A stretch of 64,000 nucleotides of DNA from Enoplolaimus lenunculus (lineage: Eukaryota; Nematoda; Enoplea; Enoplida; Thoracostomopsidae). The DNA lies in NCBI GenBank assembly GCA_030248215.1, contig JASANG010001739.1:186001-250000 (forward strand), given 5' to 3'. A model generated the notes under the pieces. It made no database searches and was not told the origin of the DNA. It was given only the letters and a program-made list of their open reading frames with translations. Every line of letters starts with the position of its first letter. The first letter of the stretch is position 1. A program made the translations under genes and the position numbers. Of this stretch, positions 32,503 through 45,300 are shown piece by piece.

Positions 32503-33290
32503 CTGGCTTCTCCACAGCTTGAAAATTTCCGCCGGGGGGCGTTTCCTGGGGCCCCCCAGGAGTTTCCTGGGGGGAAGCTGATTTTGCTGGGGGGGCAGTT
32601 TTTCTGGGGGCCCCCAAGATGATCTGGGGGGTCCTGGGGGGCAGGCTTAAAATCAAACCGACTTTTTGGACCATTTTTTCATTCTATACCGTGTTTCCAA
32701 CTCAACTGAAGATTACTCATCGCTCAACATGACAAAAATTTCTCGCAAACGCTAATAATAATTTTAACTAATATTACTGACAACTTAACCAGAAGTTGAA
32801 AGAAGCACAACTATATAAAATATAGATAATCTATAATTGAAACTGTGATTAATATATATTTTATATATTAGTCACAGCTTCAGTTTATCATAAGGCTCAG
32901 GCGGGTTGAACTTGCTGCTGCAAGGTACTTTCGAATGCTGTATGCCCTGAAACGGTCTTTATATAATTGTGCTTTTTTCAATTCATTATTGAATTGTATT
33001 AGTTACGACGGGTATTTGTAACGCTATTAAAAATTATGAGTACTCAGCGTAACATAAAATCATATTTTGCCGAATGTCCGCCTCAAAAGAAGTCCAGGTC
33101 TTTACGTTTTAACATTGAAAATTTTGGCCTAGAAAAGTCCTGGGGGGCCCAGCAAAAAAATTTGCTGGGGGCATTTTGCTGGGGGCGGCCGAAAATTCGC
33201 CGGGGGGCCTTTCCGGGGAGCGGCAGTTTTCGACGGGGGGAAAATGAAAATTTCGAAAAGTGCTGCCCCCCCCTGGTGTGGATAAGGAAG
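32503..33290. mobile_element. MITE with 5-bp target duplication and GC-rich arms, copy 1
   Basis: Starts with CTGGCTTCTCCACAGC; the other end is a worn copy of the complement. Target duplication CGGAG on both sides. About 130 bp arms of C/G runs at each end, and a central hairpin around GTGATTAATATATATTTTAT. No transposase. Opposite orientation to the copies at 39724 and 45118. Confidence 0.88.
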
Positions 33291-33299
33291 CGGAGTATG

Positions 33300-36200
33300 G
33301 CACAAATTAATAATTTTGGCACTACACGCTCACAAAGTTTTAGAAAAATAAGTCTGAATAATATACCAATTTTTCTTAAATTTTCGAATGAAAAAAATTT
33401 GAATACGGAAAATGCTGGAAAATTCCCGTGAAAAAAACCCCGGATTTATTACCGGAACCGGATAGTGAAAAATACCGTATTTCACTACCGGAACAAGAAT
33501 TCCCGTTGCACCCTGATTTTAGGATACGATGTTTTCAGGCTGCGACCGGATATTTATTTACCGGATACCGGATAAAAAGCATGTTTGCTAAAATTAAAAC
33601 GAATTAATTGTTAGCTTTTATTTTTTATTCTATTTCAGTTAGTGAAAAGCTTAACATACATTCCCAAAAAGGTAATCGCAACAAGATGTTAAATATCCAT
33701 TTATCAAAATGTAGTTTTATGGTATTCGAGACCACAACCACAAATATCCAGTAGGATACGGATATACGGTGGCACAAAAAATCAAAAAATGCCACAGCCG
33801 CATAATATAATATCCGGCAGCCGAAGCCGGATAATTAATTCAAGTGTAATACTAGACTGCATTCAAATATCAGAACGTATATACGTGACACTGAAAAAGC
33901 TTAACATCTGACACCGACGCATTGTTAACCGTTTGAGAACGACCCTATTATATTATTATGCACATGTTTTTGTAGCTTTGCGTTCAGGTGCAATATTTGT
34001 TTGGCCCATATTCCTTTTAAGGACATCCCGTTTTTGTACGTGCTATAAAAGAGAGGTGGCTACGATTTTAGGCTATTATTTTGCTTAGGATTAGGCTTAG
34101 TTATGAAGTTGCGTTTACGCTGAAGTTTATGTTTAGTGTTAGGAATAGAAATACGCTGAGATAAATATACTTTTATGCCCCTAAGGTAACACTGGGCATC
34201 TTTATAAGGTTTTCCAACGTTGCTGCAGCCCAATAAACACTGTGAACGTACAAGGAGACATGCAAACATTCACATTACCCGTATGACAGAAAAATGTAAA
34301 CTAAAGGTAAGTCAATCAGTTCTATGGTAGTTGCCATAATAATACAAAAGATTGTTTCAATCTTTTGAATGCTTAAAAACATCTCGCAAGTTAAAGTACC
34401 AAAGCCGGATATCATTCTTTTGTCGGAGCCGGATATTCCATGTGAGTGTTTTATTTTTATACAAGTAACATCCATTCGGGAGAGTTGCGAACAGTTCCGC
34501 TTCGGACGGCAGGTGGTTCTGAAGAATTTCGAAGGGTGGTTTTGGATAACAGTGTTTGAGTATATCTTGCAGGAAATTTATAGAAGAGTTTAAAAGGCAA
34601 TTCCGGACGGGATGCGAGCTAAAAATTCCGAAGTGGAACTGGGAACATCGCACTTTACTTGCTGCGCGTCCTTCAACAAAACTACGCTATTACTATCTTA
34701 GTGGCATCGGCGGTGCCGGTAAGCCAATAAATTTTTTCGTGTCAAAATTCGAGTTAAATGTGACAGCCCCCATCCAAATTTAAATGCTATCTGAGAGTCT
34801 ATCTAGGTTTTAGAAGAATATGTTTGATCCTACAAACTTTACATATTTTATCCTTCCGAAATGACATCGTGCAAAGTTCAACCGTAATTCTTGCTCCGGC
34901 AGGAATTCCTACACAAACTCATTTCCTGTGCCTGTTCCTGTTCCAGCATTTAAACATGCAGGAATAGTAATTTTTACGGTATTGTGTAAAATTATTCATA
35001 ACCATTTGAAATATTGGAAACCTTATCTTTGAAAAATTGTTATTTCGAAATGAGCGTTTTTGCAATTAGTTCAGTTTTGTTATTACGTACATGTGCATCG
35101 TATCTTAAAATACATTATTAAAAGCCAAGTATAGTTACGCTACACCACATAAACCCGATGTACTTAATATATACTTGGCAAATCTAGGGAAGTTAAATAA
35201 TAAATTGTCACTAAATACAATTGTTTCGAACAAAGTAAAACAACAAAATAGTTAGCAACCAATCAAAGCTAGTTTGAATTCCAGTAGTATGTTGGGTTGC
35301 CTAATCCTAGCATATAACTGTTTGGGCTGCTCTGAACAACAATTGTTATTTAAATGTCACAGTTGCCAACAGGAGCAAATAGTAGGTGCAGCCGGAAATC
35401 AAAAAATATTTTAGTTGGGATGTGCCGATTAATCGGCATCGGCATCGGTAAAATTCGGCACTTTTCATGTTTATCGGCATCGGTACTGCAAAAATTGCCG
35501 ATTCTTTGCCGCTACTTTTTGCACATAAAATAGTCAGTTGGAGTGCTATCAGTTTCATTTCTGGGCGCATATCTGTGTGTCTGGTCACGTAACCTGTTAT
35601 CTCTTTTGCGTTTGTGTTCGAAAAAATTAATTGAAATGAGCGTTCTTATAAAAATTCTAATCATTTATGATGGTTAGGGCTTCAGTCTTCATATAATGAT
35701 GTAATGTAGTATCCTATCTGTTTATTAAGCATGGTATACTATAGTTGCAATCGGCATCGGCTCGGCATTGTGACATGCGGATGTATGGAGGCAAAATGAA
35801 ACCTTGTGCTAATGCTGCACAACTGTAAAACGTTGATACATATAAAGGCACTTCATATGCAGAAACGGTAAAATCATTGAAGAACCAAGAGGCATGTGTA
35901 TGTTGCGGTTCTTATAAGGCATAAAAACAGAAAAACTCCGCAGTTGATTGTGACGCGGCGTGGCTCAGTGGATAGCGCGCTGGACCGATAATCTGTTGAC
36001 CGAGTTGGTAACCTTACCCAACTTATCACAGGCATCGGTTCGGCATCAGCAAAATTTTAAAATAAGAATCGGCATACAGGCATTTTTGCATTATTCTATA
36101 ACAATTTGTTACAATTTGTATATTTTTGTGAAGGCGAGAACGCAAAACGGAAAAAGAAAAAAAAAAGAAAAAAAAAACGAAAAAAAATACAGCTTAGAAA

Positions 36201-37190
36201 CGATGAAAAATTACGATTAAAATTCCGATCTTTCCGACAATCTGAATCGGAATCGAAGCCAGAAATGAATTCGAATTGGAAATCCCGTTGCCAGCCTGCA
36301 AGCTTGATTCCAGTACCGTCCCAATTATTAGGCGAGCTTGTGGCATACTAATAGTTTTCGCTTAACAATCTATAAAATGCGAGTGTGAAAACCGTTAGCT
36401 CACAACGTTCGAACCAAGCGCATGGCGCATGGCGCTATGCAAATTATCTGCAATATACATCCCATTTTACATTAATTTCGACTAGCTACCGCAATACATA
36501 CAATTTCCCGAACACAATCTCTAACCGGGCAGATGTGTTTCTCATTTCTTCTATTTCGCCTGTGTCTGTATAACTCACGGCGAACTGCTTTTTTCGAAAC
36601 CCCAAGAGAACAAAGGTTGCATTTCAGTCTAATGCCTTGCTTAGGCTTATGCTACGCTTATGCTCGGGAATAGGGTATTATACACAAGAATAGGCTTGCT
36701 TGAAGGTTTATAATTATGGTTATACTACTCTCACAGGCCTGTGCTATACATTGGCCTGATATTTTACATCAATTTTAGATCTTCTGGCCTGTGTAAAGAT
36801 CAGAGGCGGAAAGCTTAAGGTTTAGACTATTTTTTGCTTGGCTTAAGGCGTAGACTTAGAATTAGGCTTAGGAATAAACTCATTCTTACGCTTAAGCTTA
36901 TTAATTGGCTTAGGCTTACGGTTAGGCTTGAGTTATTAGCTTATAATACTGCTCCGCCCCTGTTCTTTACATTATCCGAAATTTTTATAAAATGGAGACC
37001 TTGCAGGTGCAACCACCCATTCCGTTTATAGTCTTTTGAAATCACACGTGTTCAGACGGTGGCAGCCTGCTTTACGAAGAATTTCATTTATAAATAGGGG
37101 CGCAGCCAGGGGGTGTTCAGCTATCAAACACCCTCCGTTGTGATTTTTTTGGGGTTTTAAAACGGTGCTTCAGTATTTACTACAAAAAGT
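33300..37190. other. Repeat-dominated intergenic stretch
   Basis: No supported gene. Holds a GGAACCGG element end (33435-33515, ending GTTGCACCCTG), an ATATCCGG element (about 33533-33840, starting CAGGCTGCGACCGG), AGGCTTA-word pieces (34060-34150, 36640-36930), a GGAACAGGA-word piece (34890-34970), a CATCGG-word element (about 35416-36085) with a tRNA-like TGGCTCAGTGGATAGCGC at 35958, and a purine run at 36140-36190. Confidence 0.5.
36793..36972. mobile_element. Short inverted-repeat element rich in AGGCTTA words
   Basis: Ends GTAAAGATCAGAGGCGGA and TCCGCCCCTGTTCTTTAC are complementary with two mismatches. Inside are many AGGCTTA / TAAGGCGTA words. Similar word clusters occur at 26790, 28380, 34064, 36640, 49078 and 50884. 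Confidence 0.55.
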
Positions 37191-37227
37191 TGCCCTTTGA
37201 AATTTTTCGCTCTTGTAAAGGTCAGCG

Positions 37228-37425
37228 TCGCAGCTGTCCCACCTGTCACCGCTGTCCCCGATGTCCTAGCGATTCCGTTGTTCCGGCTGTCCCGGCTGTC
37301 CCGCTGTCCCGGCTGTCCCAGCTGTTTCAGTTGTCTCGGCTATCCTACTGTCCGTTTTTTCTTCTGCCCCGTTGTCCCCGCTGTCCCACTGTCCCGTTGT
37401 TTCGATTGTCCGTTGTCCGCTGCAT
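37228..37425. repeat. Imperfect GCTGTCCCG minisatellite
   Basis: About 20 units of 9 bp (GCTGTCCCG and variants), strongly biased to C/T on the plus strand. Open frames across it read Pro/Cys/Leu repeats and are a by-product of the 9-bp period. Confidence 0.88.
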
Positions 37426-37842
37426 TCCTGCTTGTCGTTGTTCCAGGACAGTGGAACGCATTCCTGCATAACAAGGGCCAAAATTTCGAAGGGTGGTTGC
37501 CTGAGGTGCAACTTGAAACCGTGTCCGAAAATTCTTGTACAAAATCCCAAACGGGGGATTTCAAACCTGAATCCACACGGACTACGCCTCTGTTTATTGT
37601 GTATATATAACTATATACAAGCAGAAGTGTTTTGACTGCTGGTTTGCCTTTGTGAACCTCTTTTTCTTTTTGTTCTTGTTCTGGGACAGCGGGACATCAC
37701 TTAGAGTGATATAGGCGTATGCAAGCAGTTACTGTTTAAAGTAGCCGCGTTTAGTTTTTGTACTGGTTTAGTTTTTAAGATAGATATTTTTCTCTACAAT
37801 TACAGTTAGTTTCTAAGCTAGTGATATGTACGCTACTACTAC

Positions 37843-39025
37843 AGGATCGCCAAATGGTATATTGTACCTCTTGTACAAAGGCGCGTCGTCACTTTACAAC
37901 CGAATTAATACGCAGCACAACACATACGCGGATTAATACTTGTAACTGATGTTATGAGTAGGTAGTGGAAGTATTGCTGTGACAGCGTAGGCATATTCGT
38001 AGCGGGGTCACGCGACATTTACGTAGTTTTGCGGTTTTAAACTAGGTTTGATTAAATAACAATAATCTGAACGTTTGCGGTTAATACGGAACGCTTTAGA
38101 TATAAATTGCGTTTAAGTAAGCAATAGGGGCATTAGCAATTATTTACACATCTTTCATGCACGTTTTAGTTTACAAGTTTAACGTTACAATGAAATAAAC
38201 GAGATATATTTTGAAAACATATTCAGGGTATGTAGGAGTTCGCACAGGATCGCCAAATGGTACATTGGACCTCTTGTAAAAACGCGCGTCATCACCTTAC
38301 GACCAATTTAATACGCAACACAACACATACGCGTATTAATACATGTAATTTATGTTATGAGTAATTAGTGGAAGTAGTGCTGTGACAGCGTAGGCATATT
38401 CCTAGCGGGGTCATGCGACGTTCACGTAGTTTTGCGGTTTTAAACTGCGTTTGATGAAATGACAATAATCTGAAGGTTTACTGTTAGTACGGAACGCTTT
38501 AGATTTAAATTGCGTTTAAGTAAGTAATAGGGGCATTAGCAATTATTTACACATTTTTCATGCACGTTTTAGTTTACAACTTTAACGTTACAATGAAATA
38601 AACGAGATGTATTTTGAAAACATATTCAGGGTATGTAGGAGTTCGCGCAGGATCGCCAAATGGTACATTGGACCTCTTGTAAAAACGTGCGTCATCACCT
38701 TACGACCAATTTAATACGCAACACAACACATACGCGTATTAATACATGTAATTTATGTTATGAGTAATTAGTGGAAGTAGTGCTGTGACAGCGTAGGCAT
38801 ATTCCTAGCGGGGTCATGCGACGTTCACGTAGTTTTGCGGTTTTAAACTGCGTTTGATGAAATGACAATAATCTGAAGGTTTACTGTTAGTACGGAACGC
38901 TTTAGATTTAAATTGCGTTTAAGTAAGCAATAGGGGCATTAGCAATTTTTTACACATTTTTCATTCACGTTTTAGTTTACAAGTTTAACGTTACAATGAA
39001 ATAAACGAAATATATTTTGAAAACT
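37843..39025. repeat. Three tandem copies of a 403-bp unit
   Basis: Units begin at 37843, 38246 and 38649 (AGGATCGCCAAATGGTA). The spacing is exactly 403 bp twice. Copies 2 and 3 differ at only a handful of places, copy 1 at many more. The third copy lacks the last 25 bp or so. No open frame. It abuts the JIP 5' region. Confidence 0.92.
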
Positions 39026-39035
39026 TAATATTTGA

Positions 39036-39043
39036 TGACGTCA
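39036..39043. promoter_or_regulatory. Perfect CRE palindrome upstream of JIP start
   Basis: TGACGTCA, 129 bp before the start ATG and about 12 bp after the end of the 403-bp repeat array. It is the CREB/ATF consensus. Whether it lies in promoter or 5' UTR is unknown because no transcription start can be read. Confidence 0.45.
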
Positions 39044-39171
39044 AGTTAAACACTAACGACCTTTGTTTACATAACTCATGTGATCTTGGCAGCCATACTT
39101 TCAAACATATTGTGATCAACCCATCAATTTGAAGGTGAACCTTTCTTTCCTTATCTAGGAACAGTGTTTGC

Positions 39172-39378
39172 ATGTCTGTATCGGCACTAAGTAGCAGCGC
39201 AAGTTCGGCGGCTAGCGGTGACGTGATATACGGAGGTGGTGGCGGTTCGGGTAGTGGTGGGGCTAGCGGTGGTGAGCATGAACAACATGTGATGTCTGAA
39301 AAAGTGCAACAGATGGCTGGTGCTATTTATAAAGAATTTGAACGTATGATCAACCGTTACGATGAAGATGCAGTAAAG
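39172..39378 (+). CDS. JIP exon 1: start, RH1 domain begins
   Basis: ATG followed by a Ser/Ala/Gly-rich tract, then [18 protein letters not shown] and RYDEDAVK. Vertebrates have MSERVSGLAGSIYREFERL. Donor AAG|GTACTT, phase 0. The first intron (1.36 kb) holds a complete MITE. Confidence 0.93.
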
Positions 39379-42300
39379 GTACTTTCTATAGTTATATATA
39401 TACTTTACAAACCTTGAAAAGCTGCCCTTAAGCAATACGTAAATCATTAAATATTAGATACTGTGTTTGAAAAATGGTTATTTCAAAATAAATTTTTTTG
39501 CGATCAGTTCAATTTTGTTATTAAACCGCAAGATTGAAACTATGATACCTTTTCGCAAAATTTGATAATGAAATAGTTGAAAATTCGCTTAAGCCACTTT
39601 TTTGGCTAGTTTTCTAAAAAGTCCAACAGTAATTCGGTGAGGAAATTTCAAATTCAGTTTCCTGTTCAGGAATTAAACATACAGCTTTTTCAATTATCAT
39701 GTATCATATCCTAGTTATGTAAACTGGCTTCTCCACAGCGGAGGGGGGCAGCACTTTTCGAAATTTTCATTTTCCCCCCGACGAAAATTTTGCCGCCCCC
39801 AGGAAAGGCCCCCCGGCAAATTTTCGGCCGCCCCCCAGCAAAATGCCCCCAGCAAATTTTTTTGCTGGGGAGGCCACCCAGGACTTTTCTAAGCCAAAAA
39901 TTTTCAATGTTAAAACATAATGACCTGGACTTTTTTGAGGCGGACATTCGGCAAAATGTGATTTTATATTACACTGAGTACTCATAATTTTTTAATAGCG
40001 TTACAAATACCCGTGGTAACTAATACAATTCAATAATGACCTGAAAAAAGCACAATTATTTAAAGACCGTTTCAGAGCATACAGCATTCGAAAGTACCTT
40101 GCAGCAGCAAGTTCAACCCGCCTGAGCCTTACGATAAACTGAAGCTGTGACTAATATATAAAATATATGTTAATCACAGTTTCAATTATAGATTATCTAT
40201 ATTTTATATAATTGTGCTTTTTTCAACTTCTGGTAAAGTTGTCAGTAATATTAGTTAAAATTATTGTTATTAGCGTTTGCGGGGAATTTTTGTCATGTTG
40301 AGCGATGAGTAATCTTCAGTTGAGTTGGAAACACGATCTAGAATAAAAAAATGGTCCAAAAAGTCGGCTTGCAAAATTTTGAGCCTGCTTCCCAGATCAT
40401 CTGGGGGCCCCCAGGAAAACTGCCCCCCAGCAAAATTAGCTGCCCCCAGAAAACTCCTGGGGCCCCCCAGAAAACGCCCCCCGGCGGAAATTTTCAAGCT
40501 GTGGAGAAGCCAGGTAAATAGGACTAAATACTATCTGTGTCTGTGAAGGTATGCTGATAACTGTAGAACGAATAGTAACGGTTTGTGTTGAGCATAACGA
40601 ATAAACCAGTTATGGAAGTATTGTTTTGTGTTTCAACACATTAAAGCAACGGAAATAAAAATCGTGTGTGTTTCTCTTTCAGTCTCTTCGTTACGGTTGC
40701 GTAGCGTTTTGTGTTTGCATTTGCAATAGATATTTAGGAGCTCATGCCATTGGTCGTCACCGTTTTGGATTCTCTTGATTTGGCGTATTTGGAAAAGGAA
40801 GAGCGTGAGGTTGAACTGGAGCTGTTGCGAGAGGATAATGAACAATTAGTGACACAGTACGAAAGAGAGAAGCAACTGAAGCGGAATGCAGAGCAGGTGA
40901 CTGTATACTTATATAACGAGTTCTTTCTTTCAAATCACAAATCTTTAAACTGAGGTCGGGCACGAAATTAATTAACGTTCAAATGTTATGTGGCTGGCAT
41001 CCCGTTGATATTCTGGGACACATTATAGATATAAATGAAATTTGCAACATGCAAGATTCCGACTCGGATTCGGCAAATTTCAATGGTTTCGGATTCGGTC
41101 ATGTGGATACGGTGACACCCTGTGTTAATGTAAAATTTCACGTTGTTTTTGTGTTTTAATCGCGGTGTTCGTGCGTAATGTATGAATTTTAAATGATTCC
41201 GTTTGTGCCAGGTTTTTGTTCAACGTTACTTGTGCCAATTTAGGCTAGCTTAGAAGTTGCCGATCATTTTGAAGGCGAGCAGAAGGAACTGCAAGATAAA
41301 GTTGAAAGTTTAGAGTCGATTGTGAGGATGCTGGAGCTCAAGTCGAAGAATTCATCTGACCACGGTATAGTTGTACATGTATAGCGAATTCTAATTTCTT
41401 CGCAACATGTTAAAGTGCTTTTCTCGTTTGGGCCGCGTTTCATGCACTTTGTTCAGTTTTCACACAAAAACACGTTTATACGTTCATATGTTTAATGTTT
41501 TGTACTGCCAATGAAGCTCTAATTTTTCGGAATTTGCCAATTTTTTTACATTGGAATAGTGCGCGTAATCTAGAAAACGGAAGTGTGCAGGGCTCGTACA
41601 ATAATGTTATCTATTTAACTAGTCCACGTCATGATTCATGTGTTTATACATAAACAACTTTTATGGATAGAATTTAATTGCAACATTAGCGATTCTTTCT
41701 CTATAATTTGTTTTTCTGTCTCCAGCTGTGCGTCTCGAAGAACGAGAATCAGAAATGAAACAGGAGTATTCAAAACTCCATGATAGATACACAGAGGTAT
41801 ATATTTGATTATCAATAAACTTTTCGAAGAAAATAACATATTTAAGTATAATTGTTTTATAGCATTTTACTATATAGATGCTTGCAGTTCACACTATTTT
41901 ATATGTCTATCTAAGTTTCAAGGCTGTCCGATTTGCTCTTGTTTTTAAAAATACAGTCCGTGATGAGCCCATAGTTAGCCTCTAATAATTCAATCATTGG
42001 TATTGCTCAATTATATATGAATGAAAATTTCATTTTGTGGCCCTGAAGTAGAAGCATTCTGTAGCATGCAGCTTTGTTTGTTATACATTGCATATACATT
42101 TTTAGTTGTTGAAAAATCATATGGATTACATGGAACGTATGAAGTTTGTTACTGGAAGTGACAAATTTGACATGGTAAACAGTTTACCCCCTCTTGGTGG
42201 TCCGAGGACAACGTGAGTTATAGCATTAATAATTTGATTGCTGGTTTTGTTAACTGTAGTATTTTACAGCAAACCATGGATCACTGACATATATTTGGGT

Positions 42301-45300
42301 TCAACCGAATATCGGCTCAGGCAGAAAATTAACACCCGGCTCCGGCTATTCTGCATTGCCGGATATTTATTACCGAAGCGTGGAGCATAACTCCATATTA
42401 CGCTGTTTTCTGACCAAAATAACATTTTCAGAATTGCTTCAGACGAAATATAAGAGTTTTACAATACAAAGTCTTAGTTAATTCTTAAGTGCTAAATATG
42501 TTTTGCGATTTTGTGGTCAGGTCAGGTTGACATTTTGTTGATTAAGGGTTGCGCTTGTTAAAATATTTATAGTCTCAACTAGCAAGATTTACGCTCGGTA
42601 GTCCGCGCTGGGCATAATGTTACCATCCTGTTCTTTTATGTGTTGTCTTTTATCGAGTTGTCTTATTAGGCTACCTGTAGAAAGGCGAGAATCGCTGTCA
42701 TTCGAATATGAGTATGTAAAATAGTTAGAGGGCTGTTGTGTTTTTTGGCTTTGCATCAAAATATAATATAGAATATTACATGCTATATGTTGGTGTATAG
42801 ATGCCTGGAAATAACAGGAGTTTACTTAACTTTTTATTCTACTTAACTATATGTTATGCTTAAATCAGTTTGTTTTGCATTACGTTGTTTAATGCATATT
42901 TTGCTGATTTTGGGATATTTCCTGGCACTGGCTTGTTTTTTGGTATTCTCACGAAACATTTAAGACGGCCTGGTAACTATAACCTACGAAATGTTGATAG
43001 TCCACAGTACGGCTGTTTTGTGTGATAAACCGATTGGGCGAGAGGCGGATATATTGACGTTCAACACTCAATGTCATCAAAACTCATTAGTTATTATTTC
43101 ACATTTTTGTCACCTTACTGAGGAAACAAGTCAGATAGTTGCTTCAAATGCTTGGTGCTATTAGATCTGTCGGTGGTCGCGGTTTGGTATTTTTGGAGAG
43201 GAGTAGAATCTTAATTTCTGACGAATCCATGTTGTCGCGCACTTGTTCGGGTACTAATGGTTTTAGCAGGGCACGGTTATTAACAATGTTTTGCTTCATA
43301 ACTACTGCACTTGATACTTAACGGTAGTTGAGTGTGAGTATTATAAGTAAGTGACGAACCTGGCTTTGGATGACACAAGGTATGTTGCTAATGTATATCA
43401 CACCACACATGGTATCCATGTATTAGTCCTATCCAACGAGAATTTGTAGTAGGAGTGTGTAGGTGCAAGTTTTGTGGGAGAGTTTTTCAACAAAGCTTTC
43501 ACATGGAAGTCGCTGCTGCAGAATTTGACTGGCAAAAACTTGCACAAAGTAGGTGTTTAGGTGCATACGTATATATTGCGTGCTGTATGCAATACGCAAT
43601 GTGCACACTTCTCCATTACACCGAATTGTAATTCCATCTCGTTGAAAATGGTCAGTTTTCGAGAAATCTTATTCGTCTTTTAGCTTCGATTTAGACAAAG
43701 AAGGTCTTTGTATGTCGACAGTAACATCGTCAGGTATTTATTCAAAAATATCGCTTCATATGCCTGGCGTAAATATGAGTTTACTGCCAATGTGAGTATA
43801 CTGGTACTGTGTGTCCCTTTGTCTTCTTTATACATGTACCTTGACGTTTTCCTATGCTACAGACATACTGTTAATTTATAGAAGGTAAATCTTCTTGCCA
43901 TCCTAAGCCTAACCAAAACCTATGCCCAAGCATAAATCAATTTATTTTATTATACCAATCATAATATGTGGAGGAAAGAAGTATATAAACAAGATCATAC
44001 TTTTCTTTTACTGGTGTTTTCTATTTACATGTTAAGAAATGCTGTTAACACATCTTGTTTTCTCTTTAACCTATTTATGTCTTCATGTTATTAAGTGGAT
44101 GTAAATCCGCAAAAGGGAAAAAAGTGCTACTTGAGTTTTGGTAAACGGCACGTGAAGACTTGTTAATGGGATGTAAAGGGTAAAATATAAAATTTTCTGT
44201 AATGTTACAATACATACTAACACCTATCTCGCTTTTATGTATATAGTTTAAGTTTCACTGTTCGTTATGGGTTCAAAGTGATTGCTTGGAACAGTGTACA
44301 TATGCAGTTCTACTGCTGCTTTGTATTAAGTTGGGCTTGTATATCGTAAGGCTCAGTTTATTCATATTTGAAAACAAGTTCTTTGGATCCTGCACGGCGC
44401 CATTAGAGGGCGGCCACAGAGACTTGAGGCGAATGATCTATTAGATATCCGGCTCCGGTTTAATAACCGGCAAAAAAGACATCCTTTACGGGTTTTGTTA
44501 TCCAGTATAATTCTACCGGATTTCTGCGATCGTGGTCCCGAATTTCATAAAACGCCTTTTTCATGTTGAAATACTAGGTGTTTGCGCAGCGACTGTATTT
44601 CCAGGCAAGTCAAGAGTGGAGACTGACGTGAAATGAAATGTCAAACCCAACTATAAATTTTAAATCATTAAATTATTATTTTTGCACGACTTCTAACAGT
44701 GCATATATTTAGGCCTTATATCCTGTCAACATTCGGTAAAATTGATATATCATCGATCCCTGTTAGAGGCGTATGCCTGAAAGTTTTGTAGACGCTTTTC
44801 GCTTAAGAATAAGTGAGAGCACATTTCGCCTATCCTGAAAAACTCTGAGACCTTAAGTAGCTGCCTTACCTGCGATTTTGTTGTCGCACAAGTTGTTTCA
44901 TTATGTTGAATGCAGTTATTTAGTTTTCATACTAGCGAAACCTACTTTGATAAAAGGTTTTACATTGTCATTTAGTTCCTCGGTATACTTTTGTAATTTT
45001 CTTGGTAAGAATGTGTAGTGTTCTGTTTCGAAAGGTTAGGTTTGACGGGGGTTACAACCATGGTAACATAAACCAATCATATTGCCTGTTAAACTGAAAT
45101 AAATAGGATTGCAATATCTGGCTTCTCCACAGCGGAAGGCAGCACTTTTCGAAATTTTCATTTTCTCCCCGGCGAAAATTTTGCCGCCCCCGGAAAGGCC
45201 CCTGGCGAATTTTCGGGCGCCCCCCGCAAAATGCCCCCCAGCAAATTTTTTTGCTGGGGCGCCCCCAGGACTTTGCTAGGCTAAAAATTTTTTATGTTAA

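Noticed and set aside
33036-33431. 131-codon frame with GAFCWGRPKIRRGAFPGSG-like sequence
   Set aside because: It lies across the C/G-run arm of a MITE; matching frames occur in the other copies on either strand.
35950-36025. Functional tRNA gene
   Set aside because: Only the A-box half is present; no B box or closing acceptor stem follows.
36797-36940. Internal telomere-like (TTAGGC)n as in nematodes
   Set aside because: The words are irregular (AGGCTTA, TAAGGCGTA, AGGCTTACGG) and bounded by inverted repeats, so they belong to a mobile element, not a telomere remnant.
37190-37635. Long overlapping frames rich in Pro, Cys and Leu
   Set aside because: Open frames on both strands follow from the 9-bp GCTGTCCCG period.
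37843-39025. CRISPR-like or coding repeat array
   Set aside because: The 403-bp unit has no spacer, no open frame and occurs in a eukaryotic gene upstream region.
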